DNA of 64,000 nt, taken from Choristoneura fumiferana. Taxonomy: Eukaryota > Arthropoda > Insecta > Lepidoptera > Tortricidae. A model generated the notes under the pieces. That model was given only the letters and a program-made list of their open reading frames with translations. It had not been told where the DNA came from and ran no database searches. Below are positions 1-10,929 of this stretch, in pieces. The DNA lies in assembly GCF_025370935.1 (NCBI RefSeq), contig NC_133476.1:21028801-21092800 (forward strand), read 5' to 3'. The stretch's first letter is position 1. Each line of letters starts with the position of its first letter. Both the position numbers and the translations under genes were made by a program.

Positions 1-142
1 TGTCAAAGATTGGGACATCCCAATTAGAGATCCGCCGAACAAACATACGAAAGGATTTTTGACAATGCTGAATCAGATAGACAGACAATAAATAAACCAA
101 GCCGTATCTACAGGCATATTACAGCATCAAGCAAGCATCAAG
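1..142. other. Unassigned sequence at window edge
   Basis: I see no coding potential and no repeat that I recognise in this stretch. A short run reading ACAGACAATAAATAAACC is the only low-complexity feature. Confidence 0.4.
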
Positions 143-203
143 CTCTGTTTCCACCAGAGATGTGCGAGGATGTGTTGCGAGAAATGTGTTTTTCATTAAC
201 CTG
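143..203 (+). repeat. Terminal half of a GTTTCCACCAGAGATGTGCG MITE family
   Basis: The sequence GTTTCCACCAGAGATGTGCG and the following GAGGATGTGTTGCGAG match the left end of the complete inverted-repeat element at 60404-60614, including the GTGTTTTTCAT segment. Only one end is present, so this is a truncated copy. The family also has a relic at 925-1160. Confidence 0.6.
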
Positions 204-298
204 TGGAATGGCAGCGCCATATTTAAAATTTACTGTCAAGCGGCGCGGCCATTTTGAAAAATCTTTCTTGACTGCAGTGACACCTACGAATTAATTTC

Positions 299-690
299 GC
301 GAATTCGCGAATTTTATTAAAAATATCACCAAAAAAAACTACTTTAATTTTATAGATAAGCCTTACAGTGATAGTTTAGCATAAAATGGCATATCTAATT
401 AAATAACAATGAATGACCTTCAATTTCTGTGAACTTTATTATTCATTATCAAATATCTGATAACCAAATTTTTCTCAGTCATGTATTAAATAACTATAAT
501 TACAAAATAAAACAATTACCTGTAGGAAACACTGATTTATTTCGTAAAATATTAATTTATTTACGAAACAAAGCCCTTTTATAGTCTTTCAATATCAAAT
601 AATAGTATAATACGAGGTTTCCAAAAATACCAGCGCACGGCAGCGGCCACACAGTGAAACTTGAGTAAACGATAAGAACGAAATTTCTTC
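299..690 (+). repeat. Dispersed AT-rich repeat, copy 1 (uninterrupted)
   Basis: About 390 bp align to 37865-38220 plus 38665-38690, sharing landmarks such as AAAAATATCACCAAAAAAA, TTTAGCATAAAATGG, CAATTTCTGTGAA, GTTTACGAAACAAAG and GTCACACAGTRAAACTTGAG. This copy is continuous across GCGGCCACACAGTGAAAC, where the second copy is split by a 432-bp insertion, so it serves as the empty-site reference. No reading frame is conserved. The class of the repeat is unknown. Confidence 0.75.
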
Positions 691-814
691 CGTAATGTTG
701 CCGCGGCCGTTAATAAATGCCATCCTTGTCTATTTATGAACGCATTCTGCAAGAATAAGCAAGCGAGATAGGTCTACCAGTTTATATTTGTTATTGAAAT
801 ACGTCACCCGCCAA

Positions 815-926
815 CGACCGGGGAGCCGGTAGCTTGCCACTCAAGGGTTTTTGACAGCGTGCCGGGAGACGGTCGCCTGCCAAACAAGGGTGTGCCGGGA
901 CCCGGACGCTTGCCACTCCAAGGGTT
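815..926 (+). repeat. Three-copy degenerate GC-rich minisatellite
   Basis: Three units of roughly 35 bp follow one another: 815-852, 857-891 and 892-926. Each contains a GTGCCGGGA-like or CGGGGAGCCGG start, a GCTTGCCACTC-like or CCTGCCAAAC centre and an AAGGGT end. They are much richer in GC than the AT-rich DNA on either side. Confidence 0.7.
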
Positions 927-1160
927 AACCAATAGAAACGCTTCATTTATATATTTTAATTAATTTTCAGATAATTACATCCATTAATGTTAGTAAAAAG
1001 TATACAAATAACTTATCAATCTATTGTTAGTAAAATTATCTCGTAGTACATTTACCTCGCCTCGCTCCGCTCAGCTGGTTGTTGTTCACCAGAGACTACT
1101 CTGCGAGGATGTGTAAATGAAGCGTTTCTATTGGTTAATGAAAAACACATTCCTCCCACA
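925..1160. repeat. MITE relic with TAAATGAAGCGTTTCTATTGG arms
   Basis: AACCAATAGAAACGCTTCAT (from 927) is the reverse complement of the segment at 1114-1138. The segment 1050-1160, with TTTACCTCGC, CTCCGCTCAGCTG and GCGAGGATGTG, matches the right half of the intact element at 60404-60614 in inverted order. It is a rearranged or decayed copy of that family. Confidence 0.6.
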
Positions 1161-1232
1161 TTATTTGCGGAAATGGAGTTTCAAGGCCACATTGCCCACT
1201 TACCCGGAATAAGTAAGGAGAAAAAAAAATGT

Positions 1233-1377
1233 TTTTTTTGGAATCTTTTTGTATTTTTTATTCCAATTCCAAATTTTTTGTTAGTTTTACGGTCATCCCG
1301 TAAAACCCATATCGAAAATACAAAAATTTGTGAATTTGGACTTGAAATAGAAAATACAAAAAGATTCCAAAAAACCA
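1233..1377. repeat. Long imperfect hairpin
   Basis: The left arm TTTTTTGGAATCTTTTTGTA is mirrored by TACAAAAAGATTCCAAAAAA at the right end. Pairing continues inwards through AAATTTTTTG against AAAAATTTGTG to a small ACGGTCATCCCGT core. Open frames on both strands here are only a by-product of this symmetry. The right part (CCCATATCGAAAATAC, CTTGAAATAGAAAATAC) is also related to the SINE-associated sequence at 14450-14530. Confidence 0.7.
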
Positions 1378-1479
1378 ATCTTGATTTGATTGTTTAATAA
1401 CGACCTCTCTTGTCCAGGTGAGCGGTTAGTTCCAATGGGGTGCTGAAAGTTTCTCAATGAGGGCTACAGCATAGATGTC

Positions 1480-1775
1480 ACTAGTGTCGCTGCTTAAGTG
1501 ACTAAATAAGAAAACAAACAAGCTGAGATATGTGGTGCATAGGAGAAATTCGTGTCTGTATCACTGTCCAGTGGTGGAGTAGTGGTATAGCACGTGGCAC
1601 GGAATGCCGAGGACCTGGGTTCGATTCCCAGCGCTGGTCTTATTTTTTTGTTTTTTCTATGCATCTATATTTCAGTTAAGGGGGAGGCCTTTGTCCAGCA
1701 GTGGACGTCTTCGGGCTGATGATGATGATGATGATGATGATATTTCAGTTTGTATTTTCGATAAGGAGAAAAACC
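1480..1775 (+). mobile_element. tRNA-headed SINE, CCAGTGGTGG family, split by a nested insertion
   Basis: Positions 1568-1637 fold like a tRNA: a CCAGTGG / CGCTGG acceptor-like pair, an A-box-like TAGTGGTATAGCACG and a canonical B-box GGTTCGATTCCC. The upstream CTGAGATATGTGGTGCATAG and the downstream body match the minus-strand copy at 14110-14350. The body is interrupted at 1678-1739 by an RTE tail and resumes at 1740 (ATATTTCAGTTTGTATTTTCG). The head is not a functional tRNA because it is embedded in a repeated unit with relatives elsewhere in the window. Confidence 0.75.
1678..1739 (+). mobile_element. 62-bp RTE tail insertion with 11-bp target-site duplication
   Basis: The insert reads AAGGGGGAGGCCTTTGTCCA through a (GAT)n run, the 3' terminus of RTE-like elements in this window. 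It is flanked by exact copies of ATATTTCAGTT at 1667-1677 and 1740-1750. Removing the insert and one copy restores a continuous SINE body like that at 14110-14190. This is a severely 5'-truncated retrotransposition product. Confidence 0.85.
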
Positions 1776-2851
1776 CAACGAAATCACGTAACTTCCCAAC
1801 TGTTTTAATGACAGATCCGACACGTTTAAAAGTTGGGTTTGTTCAAAACCTCACAGAAGTTCGCGTGGCCAAGTTTAATGAAGACAGAAATTTTACGGGA
1901 CCGCTGAATCAGAACTTTGTGGTAAAGACGTGAGGGCGCAGCAACTTTTCGTTTTCAATTCCACAGCAGTCTAGATTATGAGAAAAATTTACGTAGTTAA
2001 CTTTTTTTTCTAGCCTCATTTCTAGGGTTCATGTACTCGCTCGACGGGTGACAAATTGTGACCATTTTACTTAATGTCGTTGCGCTGTCCGTCTACTGTC
2101 ACAAGACTTCATCTCAAGAACCGTAATAGATAGACAGCTGAAATTTATAGTTAAAGATAAAGATAACGTGTATTTCCACTGTCGCTACATCAAAAAAAAT
2201 ATTAAATTAATGACTAAGTAGGAAAAGGTCCCCTTACAAGAAACTATTTTTTTTCATAGTGTATTAGTATAATGCTTCAACACACAAATTTCAATCTCAG
2301 AATGATATATGTAAATATAGAGATAAATATATTGCATGTCAACAAAAATAAAAAATAATCAAGTATGAGTCTGTCTTACAGACAGAGCTAAGTATTTGCA
2401 ATTGGTTTGTCATACTTTGAAAACAGGTAGTTCATTTTTTTTATAATTTTATTTTTGCTCTTGGCTGACTTTTTGATGATTTGATGCACATTAACAAGTA
2501 GGAAGCTCAGTCAACTTGATGATAAAAGAGCACTACCACTCTAGGATACTTCAAATGTCGGAGGATTGTAGTCACGTTACTCGACTACATTCCATTTGCT
2601 AGCAGTGATGTTTTTTTAATACAATTTTAATGTCGGTATCAAACTTTTTGCGAACTTTAATTAGTCAATTCAATCAAAATCATGTTATACCTATTATTAT
2701 ATAGTATCATTTCGTCTAAAAAGCAGCTGGTCTAAGTAGCAAATTAGCAATTGGTCTGTGTAGCAAGTGGTCTTAAATTCTTTGACAAGATTGTAAAATA
2801 AATTAAGTAGATAAGATGTGCCTTACAGTGATTTTTTTCTATTTTTTTTTT
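1776..2851. other. No gene recognised
   Basis: This is AT-rich sequence with poly-T runs and no supported coding region. I recognise no repeat here. Confidence 0.4.
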
Positions 2852-3000
2852 TTATAAAACGAGGGGGCAAACGAGCAGTCGGGTCACCTGATGGAGAGCG
2901 ATCACTGTCGCCCATGGACACCAGCAACACGAGGGGAATCACAGGTGCGTTGCCGACCCTTTTAGGAATTGGTAGGCTCGTTTTTTAAAGATCCCTAAGT
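2852..3000 (-). mobile_element. 5'-truncated retroposon 3' end with poly-A (minus sense)
   Basis: On the plus strand a poly-T tract leads into GGGGGCAAACGAGCAGTCGG, CACCTGATGG, a TCGCCCATGGACACCAGCAA core and GTGCGTTGCCGACCC. Read on the minus strand this is a retroposon 3' end with a poly-A tail. It is related in layout to 17951-18235 (-) and 61878-61990 (+). The continuation AAAGATCCCTAAGTT recurs at about 15810. Confidence 0.65.
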
Positions 3001-5454
3001 TATAACGTAATATAGAGCAGACGTACTGACCTGTCTCAAAAATGAGAGGAAAAACAAATGCTTTCAACCACAATCCAGTGAGGACTCCATTAGGCGATTA
3101 TCATAAACATAATGTTAGTAAAACAACCGCAGGCCCGGCGGTGGCGCCCAAAAAAGCTTGTGTACACAAAACATTGGGAAAAACAGCAAACATACAATCT
3201 ACGTTTCCGAACCATTACTCCTACGCAACCATTAACTAAACAATAACCGACTCAACCGATCGTCGGTTTACATATTTATGAGAAGAAAATGTACCCAGTG
3301 CTGGTCAGTAAGGTCTAACCGAATTTGACGCTTACTGCGCTGCCATAAGATCTAATCGATCGTTATAGGAGTAACAATGCGATATGCTTAAGACCGATTC
3401 CTTTGTTTGGATTGGTGACCGATTGTTTTCTGTCATTTATACAATACGCCAGGATTCTTCGATGCTTCAGCAATGCGAACAAAAATATACTCGAACGAAC
3501 CACAGTTGCACCGCACCGCTATTTCTTTAAAATATTTGTTTTTCTGTTGCATTGTGTTGAGTCCATCGGGACGATTCAGCGCCGTTGAAAAATATTTGTC
3601 TGGCTACAACTTTGGATTTCAAAATTTTGCAGAATTGCTCTCAAAAAGACTTCATAATATTTGTTTAGTAAATCATTTTACTTGGTAACACTTAGTTCCT
3701 AAAAACGATGTTCAACTGAGAGCAAAAACACATTTTTGCCTTTATTTGGGTTATAATAATAATAAAAAGCCGCAATACTTATAACATGCAGAATAGTGAG
3801 AAAGTTAACGAAACTAGACCTACTTAAATATTCTACAACTCTTGCTACATTTACTTGGTGAATAACCCGTAAATATAGTTAATACCAGCCTAGAGCTGAG
3901 AAAACCAATCCCAACAGAAATAATAATAATATCATTAATTTCTTGTAACTGGGACATGTTTTATTTTTGCTGAGACTTCTTAATTACTGCGCTGGATCTC
4001 AATCAGCCAACGTATCAAAATGAAAAAGAAGTAGGTCAATTTGCAATATTGGATTTGACGAGATACCTACGGAAAATGCAATCATAGCAAGTTAAATAAT
4101 AGTATTTTATGCAAAAATTGTATAACAGGGTTCAAAAAAGGTGAGTGGCGTGAGTTACAATGTGAGCTTTAGCGAACATCGTAAGAAAAAGACGCCACGA
4201 CCTTTTTTTGACTTACTTATACATCGTTACATACAATACTTTTTCTTCGACTGTGTACTTATTAATTAAAATTACAAAATTAGATAAAAAGTAAACTTTA
4301 GATGTTTTCATACTTTAGTAAAAAGTATGGCAAACGCAAAGAGAAGGTATACAACAATAAACAAGTGTGAGTGTCTGTTAAATTTTGTTTTTGATTAACG
4401 TGTAAATGCCTTATATTACTGTTCGTGATTAAGTAAATCACAGATTTACAGTATAAGAGTAGAAAAAAGCTTTTCACTTCTCATGCTCCTAAAGTTGCTG
4501 GATCTAGGCGACATAAAATTACATTTTATGCTCTAGTGCATAAAGTAAAATCTTCTACTAAGACCAAGCTAATCAGGTGTCAACAGCCAGCCACAAACAA
4601 AAAAGGTTCTATATATATTTTTAATAATTTTTATTTTATGTAAAAGTAAAAATCAATCAAATCAATTAAAATAAAGCAATTGAACTAAAAATGTATACTT
4701 ATGTAACAATGCATGAAAAATAAAGGGTATCTAGTAAGTGACCAATTGTTTCCACTGTTGCTGTTTAATTTCTTCGCCATCGCAGAGAAAAGCAGAGTGT
4801 AAAACTCGCCGTACCGGCTCGGGTGGCTATATCAACGTCTCGGGTAAAATGGCTCGTTTTATGTTTTTGTTGTACAATCTACTATTTAACACAAAAGGCC
4901 GCTCTGCTATATACATAAATATAAACAAAAAGCCAAATACATCTGAGAGGGTTCAATAAAACACTCCGGATGGTCACCGACAATTCGAGTTTGAACTGAA
5001 ATAGACAGAGAGTAAATAAAGATAAAAGATTTAAGTGAAATCCGCCGAATGTGCTGCGCTCGAAGCTCCATTGTTTGTCGCAAGACGCAGACGTACGTTC
5101 TTTATTGTGTCGGTAATGAGACATTCTTTTCACATACCTATGAGGAATGAAAAGAAAATGACATAAAATTTGGAAAATGGAATTGGCGATCTATCTAATC
5201 ATGTAATAGACTAAATAAAGTTGAAAAATGACAAGCACTTTGAAAATATACTCATTCGAGATCACCTTTAAGCGATAAGATCGCCTATCATCTGACTGAC
5301 TAAGTTAACTTATTATTCTGAATTATGGTGCTCACTAAAGTTTTTTTTTTATTGTATTGTTTACTATCAATTCGGGGATTAAGCTTATAGAGCAAGTAGA
5401 TTAAGCAATAAACTCTGTGTAGCAAAATCTTAACCCAAACAGGAAACCATCAAT
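3001..5454. other. No gene recognised
   Basis: Small open frames (for example 3042-3239 and 3403-3688) show no recognisable domain or start context and lie in AT-rich sequence. A fragment near 4096-4125 (AATAGTATTTTATGCAA) is shared with the foldback at 24370. Nothing else can be supported. Confidence 0.4.
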
Positions 5455-5479
5455 TTTTATCTTTATAGTGAAAGTCAGA

Positions 5480-5705
5480 AACAAGCGCTTATTAATGTCA
5501 AAAAATATACCACCGGTTCGGAAAAATCTCTATTAAGAAGAACCGGGCAAGAAACTCGAGGAGGTATTATTATTTTCTAAACAGATTCGTAATGTTATTC
5601 AACGTCTTACATCACAAGTATTTAACACAATTACATCTTTAACATAGTATAATCGCTATATGAAGTAAGGGATCGTCAATTTGGAACGGAATTATTTCCA
5701 TACTT
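5480..5705 (+). repeat. Dispersed repeat, ACCGGTTCGGAAAAATCTC family
   Basis: The block contains AGAAGAACCGGGCAAGAAAC, and its end TTTAACACAATTACATC ... AAGTAAGGGATCGTCAAT ... AATTATTTCCA is shared with 57840-57965. It resembles the 3' region of a lepidopteran retroposon, but it has no coding remnant here. Confidence 0.5.
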
Positions 5706-5706
5706 A

Positions 5707-5810
5707 GGGGCTGTTTCACCATCCATTGATTAGTGTTAACTGACGGTTAAATGTGATGCCGTCTCCGTCTATTCAAACAAACACTAATCAATGGATGGTG
5801 AAACAGTCCC
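5707..5810. mobile_element. 104-bp MITE, GGGGCTGTTTCACCATCC family
   Basis: The terminal inverted repeats are about 31 bp: GGGGCTGTTTCACCATCCAT at the left, extending through TGATTAGTGTT, against the reverse complement ending GGTGAAACAGTCCC. They differ at a single position near the tip. The centre holds ACGGTTAAATGTGATGCC. It encodes no protein, so a non-autonomous DNA transposon is the simplest reading. The flanking trinucleotides (TTA and TTG) do not give a clean duplication. Confidence 0.85.
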
Positions 5811-7063
5811 TTGGCATAATAGGTACCAATAATGTTACATCTAACCTCAAACCCTTGCCTCAAAATCGCGGCACATTTTCCTTAAAACCTCGAGAAGACT
5901 GAAATGGAATCACTTTCAATGAAATCCATTAGTACGCATGACCGTGCACGCAAATATAATAATACCCAAAATATAGATACGAAAGCCGTCGTGCGATAGG
6001 AATTTGACGATACGCAATATTGTGCCCGATTAATGCAATATTGAAGTATTCCTTCATATTGTCAATATCGTTAAAGCTCAGAGGAAGGCTTGGCGTGCCT
6101 GTCGGGTAATACAATCTGTTACGATACATAGCTTCATGTAAATTATTACGACGATTCGCGGTCGGGTGGCGCTTGACGAAACTATACAGATTTAATACTT
6201 GTCCTGGCAGATATGCGATGGTGATTTTGCGATCTTTTTTACAAGCTTTTCATCATATTATTTGACTTCAAATCTAATCTAATCAAACATTTTCTGACCT
6301 TTTAGCTTTGAGATTAGGTACCAATGGGTTTGTAGTTTGGATTACTTTACAAGGAAAATCATCAGATAATCATGTTTTAGAACTGATTTTCAAAACTTAT
6401 TTCTTTACAAATTTCCTGAATGAGTTAGTGTGAAAGTATGAAAAACTCAGAGAATAGTTTGTTTCAAAAACGTACCGCCTCTAGCGCTCAATTCGCTTTT
6501 AATAGTTTGAGATGTTAATGTACTCGTAAACACTCTTGAGGCGTTGTTTGTATATCAAAATGTACAAAAGTGTTTAAATATTAACTAAACGCTAATAACG
6601 ATTCGTCAAAAGTTATTTTCTATTGGTAAAATTCAGCATACAAGTGGCACATTCGTGAGAATAACGGTGTGATATTAAATAAAAATATTTGATTAAATAA
6701 TAATTTAGGAGTTTCAGTTTACTCATAAGTTAATTAATTAGAAATAAACAACAAACAAAACTTTGTAAACGAGAGCGCTGTCATCTCTTTAGTAGTTCCA
6801 CGAATTGTTTTCATTAGAACTTAAATCAATTACGAACGTGATACCCTTCAATTGATTCCAATTTTGTTTATATACAATCGCTATTATAAACATCAGAGCA
6901 GTCTAAATGTTATCTAGGAAAATATCTGAACACGATCTTCCTGTCAAAGGAGTACGTTTGTATTCAGATATTTTTGAGTAGGTACTCGTATCTATAGAAG
7001 CCGTATTGTCTAAGTCTAACATGCTTTAGTTCGCGATGGCATTCCCCATCTCTTTCCATAGGT
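5811..7063. other. No gene recognised
   Basis: Short frames such as 5929-6129 (-) have no recognisable features. The stretch is AT-rich and I recognise no repeat. Confidence 0.4.
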
Positions 7064-7205
7064 AGTGCCAAGAGAGTTGAAGTGAATGACATACACAGCT
7101 ACAACATGCCGTGTAATGACAGCAGGATTTTGACATTCTCCTTTTCTGCAATCATTTATTTTTGCAGCTGTGTGTAGAATCATTCACTTTAACTCTCGTG
7201 GCACT
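7064..7205. mobile_element. 142-bp MITE, AGTGCCAAGAGAGTTGAAGT family
   Basis: The left arm AGTGCCAAGAGAGTTGAAGT continues GAATGACATACACAGCT. It is mirrored by AGCTGTGTGTAGAATCATTC then ACTTTAACTCTCGTGGCACT, about 38 bp with a few mismatches. The element is non-coding. Confidence 0.8.
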
Positions 7206-7324
7206 TTCTATATGCCGTTATTAATATCAAGCAAAAAATGGAAAAACAATACAATCACGACCCTTCAATATTTATTTTATTCTATTTTTAGTATTTGTTG
7301 TTATAGCGGCCACAGTATAATCTG

Positions 7325-7707
7325 TGAAAATTTCAAGTGTCTAAGTATTACGACTCAAGACATAGAGCCGCGGGCCAACCAACTTTTTTACCGACACTAA
7401 TCTGTCCGCGACATTTTTCAAAAAATTGCAGATTTTTGTAAGTAAACATGTTTTTTCTGTAATTTAATAGATGGTGTACATGAATACATGCCATCCTACG
7501 TAAGTTCCACCTATTATACCGTGAAATATCTTGTTGGAAGTACGATTTTTTGGTAACGCCAGGAACAATTTTGGTAACGCAGGAGACGCCCAAAGTGTCG
7601 GTAAAATAGTTGATTGGCCCCCCTGTGACAGACGGACGGACAGACAGACAGCGGAGTCTCAGTAATAGGGTTCTATTGGCACCCTTTGGGTATGGAACCC
7701 TAAAAGT
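7325..7707 (-). repeat. Dispersed repeat beginning AGGGTTCCATACCCAAAGGG (minus)
   Basis: Read on the minus strand it begins AGGGTTCCATACCCAAAGGG, followed by a GTCTGTCTGTCCGTCCGTC motif and an AT-rich body. An 81-codon frame on the minus strand is fortuitous. The layout parallels the GGGTTCCGTAGCC repeats at 17616, 50828 and 58656, but the body differs. Confidence 0.6.
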
Positions 7708-8700
7708 AGTACATACTAGAAAACTATCAATAACTTTCGAGTAGGCTATTCAATAAGCAAAGGTTCTTTCGCACTCAGCAAAATCGGACTTATTTACGAG
7801 ATTTGCCTAACAAATTCAGACCGGGCCGTAAAAGTATTCTCCAACGAAGCACATTCGGGAGGTAAAAAACTGACAATGTATATCTTTGGATCATATCTCA
7901 TTCGAATTAATAATACTGGCATTTCTCCAGCAAAAGAGAAAAAAATGACGGGCGGGCCAGCTGCTTGAGTGAGGTATACTATGCTCGTACATACCTATAT
8001 TATTTCCCCCCATTGTAACATTCGTATTGTACACTGCGACCAATCTAACGAGACCTTCCCCATGCCCTGTCAGATGTGATGTTATAAATCATTTTGGACA
8101 GTTCCGCGGATCTTTTTACCCTGGTCTACGATGGTTTGTGGGCCGTCCCATCAGTTTCTTCATTACGGTACGCGAAAGAAAAATGCTGTTTGTCACAAAT
8201 ACCGTAATTTTTTGTCGTGTATTTGTCTCGGTGAATGTAGCGCTCTTGAAGTTCAGTGAGCCCATCATCCACCATTGTTAGTACCTCTAGATTATGTAAT
8301 ACTAGTCTCTACCCGTGGCTTCTCTTGTAATAGTTTAGTATAAAATTGAAATTGCGTTTTCCTATGTTTTACTACATATGTGAACTGTCTACTTAGCTAC
8401 AATGTGGTCAAAACGTCGGGACAATTTCATCATCATCAACCCATTCTGGGAGCGCTAAAGTTCGCATACTCTTCGCTAGTCATACCGTATTTTTGTCCAA
8501 ATCGTCGTTTGTCATAATTCTTTTCCCACTGAAACCTTACATTTTTCTGAAATTTTTAAATGGTCATCCTATAGAAAACTATACGAACGTATATGAACAA
8601 TTACTGGATTCAGAGAAAAAAGAGTTATGTCAAACGATAATTCTGACAAACATTACATTCGGATTTTCAATAAGTATGCGAGACGACCCTCCCATGCTAC
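7708..8700. other. No gene recognised
   Basis: Two small plus-strand frames (8027-8281, 8493-8729) lack identifiable motifs. A short CATCATCATCAACCC at about 8430 resembles the end of a retrotransposon tail on the minus strand, but it is too short to classify. Confidence 0.4.
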
Positions 8701-8705
8701 ATACG

Positions 8706-8806
8706 TCCTACTGCTGGGCATACGAGTAGGTCTTCTCTTAGACTTAGAATGAAAAGGCTGGGCCGTAGTTCCCACGTGGGCTCGGTGATGATTGGGAGCT
8801 TCACGC
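8706..8806 (-). repeat. Decayed RTE-related tail (minus)
   Basis: CTACTGCTGGGCATACGAGT, AGGTCTTCTCTTAGACTTAG and GGGCCGTAGTTCCCACGTGG follow the order of the common lepidopteran RTE 3' region read in reverse. Substitutions are numerous. Confidence 0.5.
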
Positions 8807-8887
8807 ACATTATAATTAAAATAAATAAATTATTGAATGCTCGTGGTAAAATTCAAAGCATTTCTGCACATGAATTTTGAAACCTTA

Positions 8888-8975
8888 AGGCGCGAGTCCA
8901 GATTTGAACCCAAGCAAGAACCTCAGCTTTAGAGGCCATAGGTCAAGCCAATATATTATGCTACCACGGTTTAAG
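8888..8975 (-). mobile_element. Decayed tRNA-headed SINE (minus)
   Basis: On the minus strand GTGGTAGCATAATATATTGG, then TTGACCTATGGCCTC, then a B-box-like GGGTTCAAATCTGG, then CTCGCGCC follow the order of a tRNA-like head. The A-box is degenerate, so the copy is old. Confidence 0.5.
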
Positions 8976-8989
8976 GTATATCGGCAAGT

Positions 8990-9150
8990 GGATACCGAAT
9001 GAGCAAAGTTGACGCTTGTATCGTGACAACTTTGACATTTGCGTCGCTTTTGTGACAGGGTAAATAACTAAATGAGATAGAAAGACTGTAACGACAAACG
9101 GAGCTCTCGATACTAACGCCATCTAGTGATATTTTATCAAGAAACCCTAC
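8990..9150. repeat. Relic of the ACGCCATCTAG MITE family
   Basis: CTCGATACTAACGCCATCTA followed by GTGATATTTTATCAAGAAACCC corresponds to the right end of the MITE at 56296-56464. The left part (TATCGTGACAACTTTGACAT) is rearranged. Confidence 0.5.
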
Positions 9151-9940
9151 TAAGAAAATTGGATAGTTACGCGAAATAAATTCTATGTAGACGACTTCGT
9201 GTACGGGCAACAGCTAAGAATTGAAATTACTCGCAGCGCCGTTTTTAACTAAGCCATGTCATATTCCAGGGTGAAAATAGAGTTACAATTATCTCGGTAC
9301 TAAGCCATGCCAAGAAAACGCTCGCTAATTAGTTTAGCGACATCTAAAGGACCCAGAATGCGCTTGTTAAGAGAAATGTAATTTATCATAAGACTTGCGG
9401 AAAATACAGCCTTAAATGCAGATCTGGAAGCACGCCAGTTCACGCGGGCGTACGTGCTTCTGGAGGGGGCAATCCCAAGGATTACCATGCGAGATATTAT
9501 CCTCGTCATGCAAGTCAAGAAAAGTGGCAAAACAAACATAATATGACTTAGCAACGAACGTACCTACTTGTAGGCATCCATTTTAGCTACTGGCAGGATG
9601 CCCGGAGATATTAAATTGTTTTCAATGGTTAAAGCTCGATTATTATCGCGCGTAAATATGACGCAATTACTTCACAGGCGAGGATTTCAAATTATGAAAA
9701 TGAAGAGCAAGTTTTCGAGCTATAAATTACTTTCAAAGGCTCTTAAAGCTGTGAGAATTAAATGGACAATTCCGTTCACATTTTATTTTTCTACACAAAT
9801 ATTATAGCTGGTATCATGCCGTTTAAATTGCAACATGCCAAAATTTAATATTGCACAGCTAGCCTACATGTATATATGTATAAGAAATCTAACATTTATT
9901 ACAAACACAATATCATTCAAATTCAAATCATTAATTCAAT
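9151..9940. other. No gene recognised
   Basis: Small frames at 9300-9554 (-) and 9598-9807 (+) have no recognisable domain. No repeat is recognised. Confidence 0.4.
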
Positions 9941-9944
9941 AAAT

Positions 9945-10235
9945 AGGCCGCAATGGGCACTTTTACGCGTTTTTTTTTAAACTACCAGCTCTTTCAGAAA
10001 GACCATCATTGCCAAGAAGAAAGCGCCGCAAGAAACTTGGTACAGTCTTTTTTTTTAATAAAATAATTACAAATAAGATACTTAAAAACTACAGTATAAA
10101 ATTAAAGAAAAATTACATAAAAAGTACAATAATAATACAGGAATTTATGGGGTCTCTTAGTTACAAAACTAAAACTAAACATGTAACTATAAATATCTAC
10201 GTTCGGTGGAAGTGTAAAATGCTTCCACCATCATA
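9945..10235 (-). repeat. Dispersed repeat, CCAAGTTTCTTGCGG family (minus), with a terminal hairpin
   Basis: The block GGCCGCAATGGGC ... GCCAAGAAGAA ... CGCCGCAAGAAACTTGG is the reverse complement of 20450-20530. It ends in a perfect 8-bp hairpin GGTGGAAG / CTTCCACC at 10205-10229. It encodes nothing recognisable. Confidence 0.6.
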
Positions 10236-10298
10236 AATTAAAAAAAAGATAATAATTTGATTTTCATTTACTTACTGACAAAATAGTTGAAGTTTTAG

Positions 10299-10713
10299 AG
10301 GCTTTGCACACCGCGTCTTTAAATGTGCTGTCAAACTCACGTGCGTATAGGGTTGCCATATGGAAAAATTAAATGTCCTGACAAAAATCCTGACATTGCC
10401 CTAAAAGTTCTGACATTTCTTTTAACAGAGATTTGGCATACCTAGCTTTGGCGTAGACAGTAACTCAAGTTTTAAACAACAAAATCTATGGATATCTGTT
10501 TACTTGTAATTTATCCTTTTCAATTTGTTTTGAAAATAAAAAAATCTTAAAATTCTGACACTTGCCAAGTCCGGCTGCTATCCTGACAAAGGGCCAAACA
10601 TCCTGACGTGTCAGGACAAATCCGAACGTATGGCAACCCTACATGCGTATCGATTCGTATCGATACTCACACGCGTGAACGGCGCGTTTAAAAAACGAGG
10701 TATGCAAAGGCCT
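10299..10713. mobile_element. Outer MITE (AGGCTTTGCACACC ends) split by a second MITE
   Basis: The left end AGGCTTTGCACACCGCGTCT mirrors the right end TATGCAAAGGCCT preceded by AACGAGG. Inner parts (CTCACGTGCGTA against CATGCGTATCG and CACACGCGTGAACG) are also loosely symmetric. The element is interrupted at a TA by the element at 10350-10639. Confidence 0.65.
10348..10641. mobile_element. TA-flanked MITE with GGGTTGCCATA termini
   Basis: Exact 11-bp terminal inverted repeats GGGTTGCCATA (10350-10360) and TATGGCAACCC (10629-10639) are flanked on both sides by TA. Sub-terminal CCTGACAAAAATCCTGAC and TCCTGACGTGTCAGGAC repeat a TCCTGAC motif. The TA duplication is the hallmark of Tc1/mariner (IS630) transposition, so this is probably a non-autonomous member of that superfamily. 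It is nested in an older element. Confidence 0.85.
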
Positions 10714-10929
10714 TTTAGGCCGGCCTCACGCCTGCTGTATCTTTCCATAGGTATTTTTTATAGTACAATGTAATTGAACCAAACGCCAAAATGCCCAATT
10801 ATTGACGATAATTTTGCCATCATCGTTTTACTATGAACATAAGACAGAAAAAATACATGATTCTGTTCCTAAACAATGAGAAAATGCTCTACAAAATTCA
10901 ATCTTGCTCAATCTTTTTGTTTAAGACAG

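Noticed and set aside
1568..1637. tRNA gene with CCAGTGG / CGCTGG acceptor-like ends
   Set aside because: It is embedded in a repeated SINE body with copies at 14200-14269 (-) and 14377 (+), and its D-arm and anticodon arm are not canonical.
1718..1741. Independent (GAT)n microsatellite
   Set aside because: It is the terminal repeat of a retrotransposon tail inserted with a target duplication.
7064..7205. MicroRNA-like hairpin
   Set aside because: The arms are terminal inverted repeats of a MITE. There is no evidence of processing.
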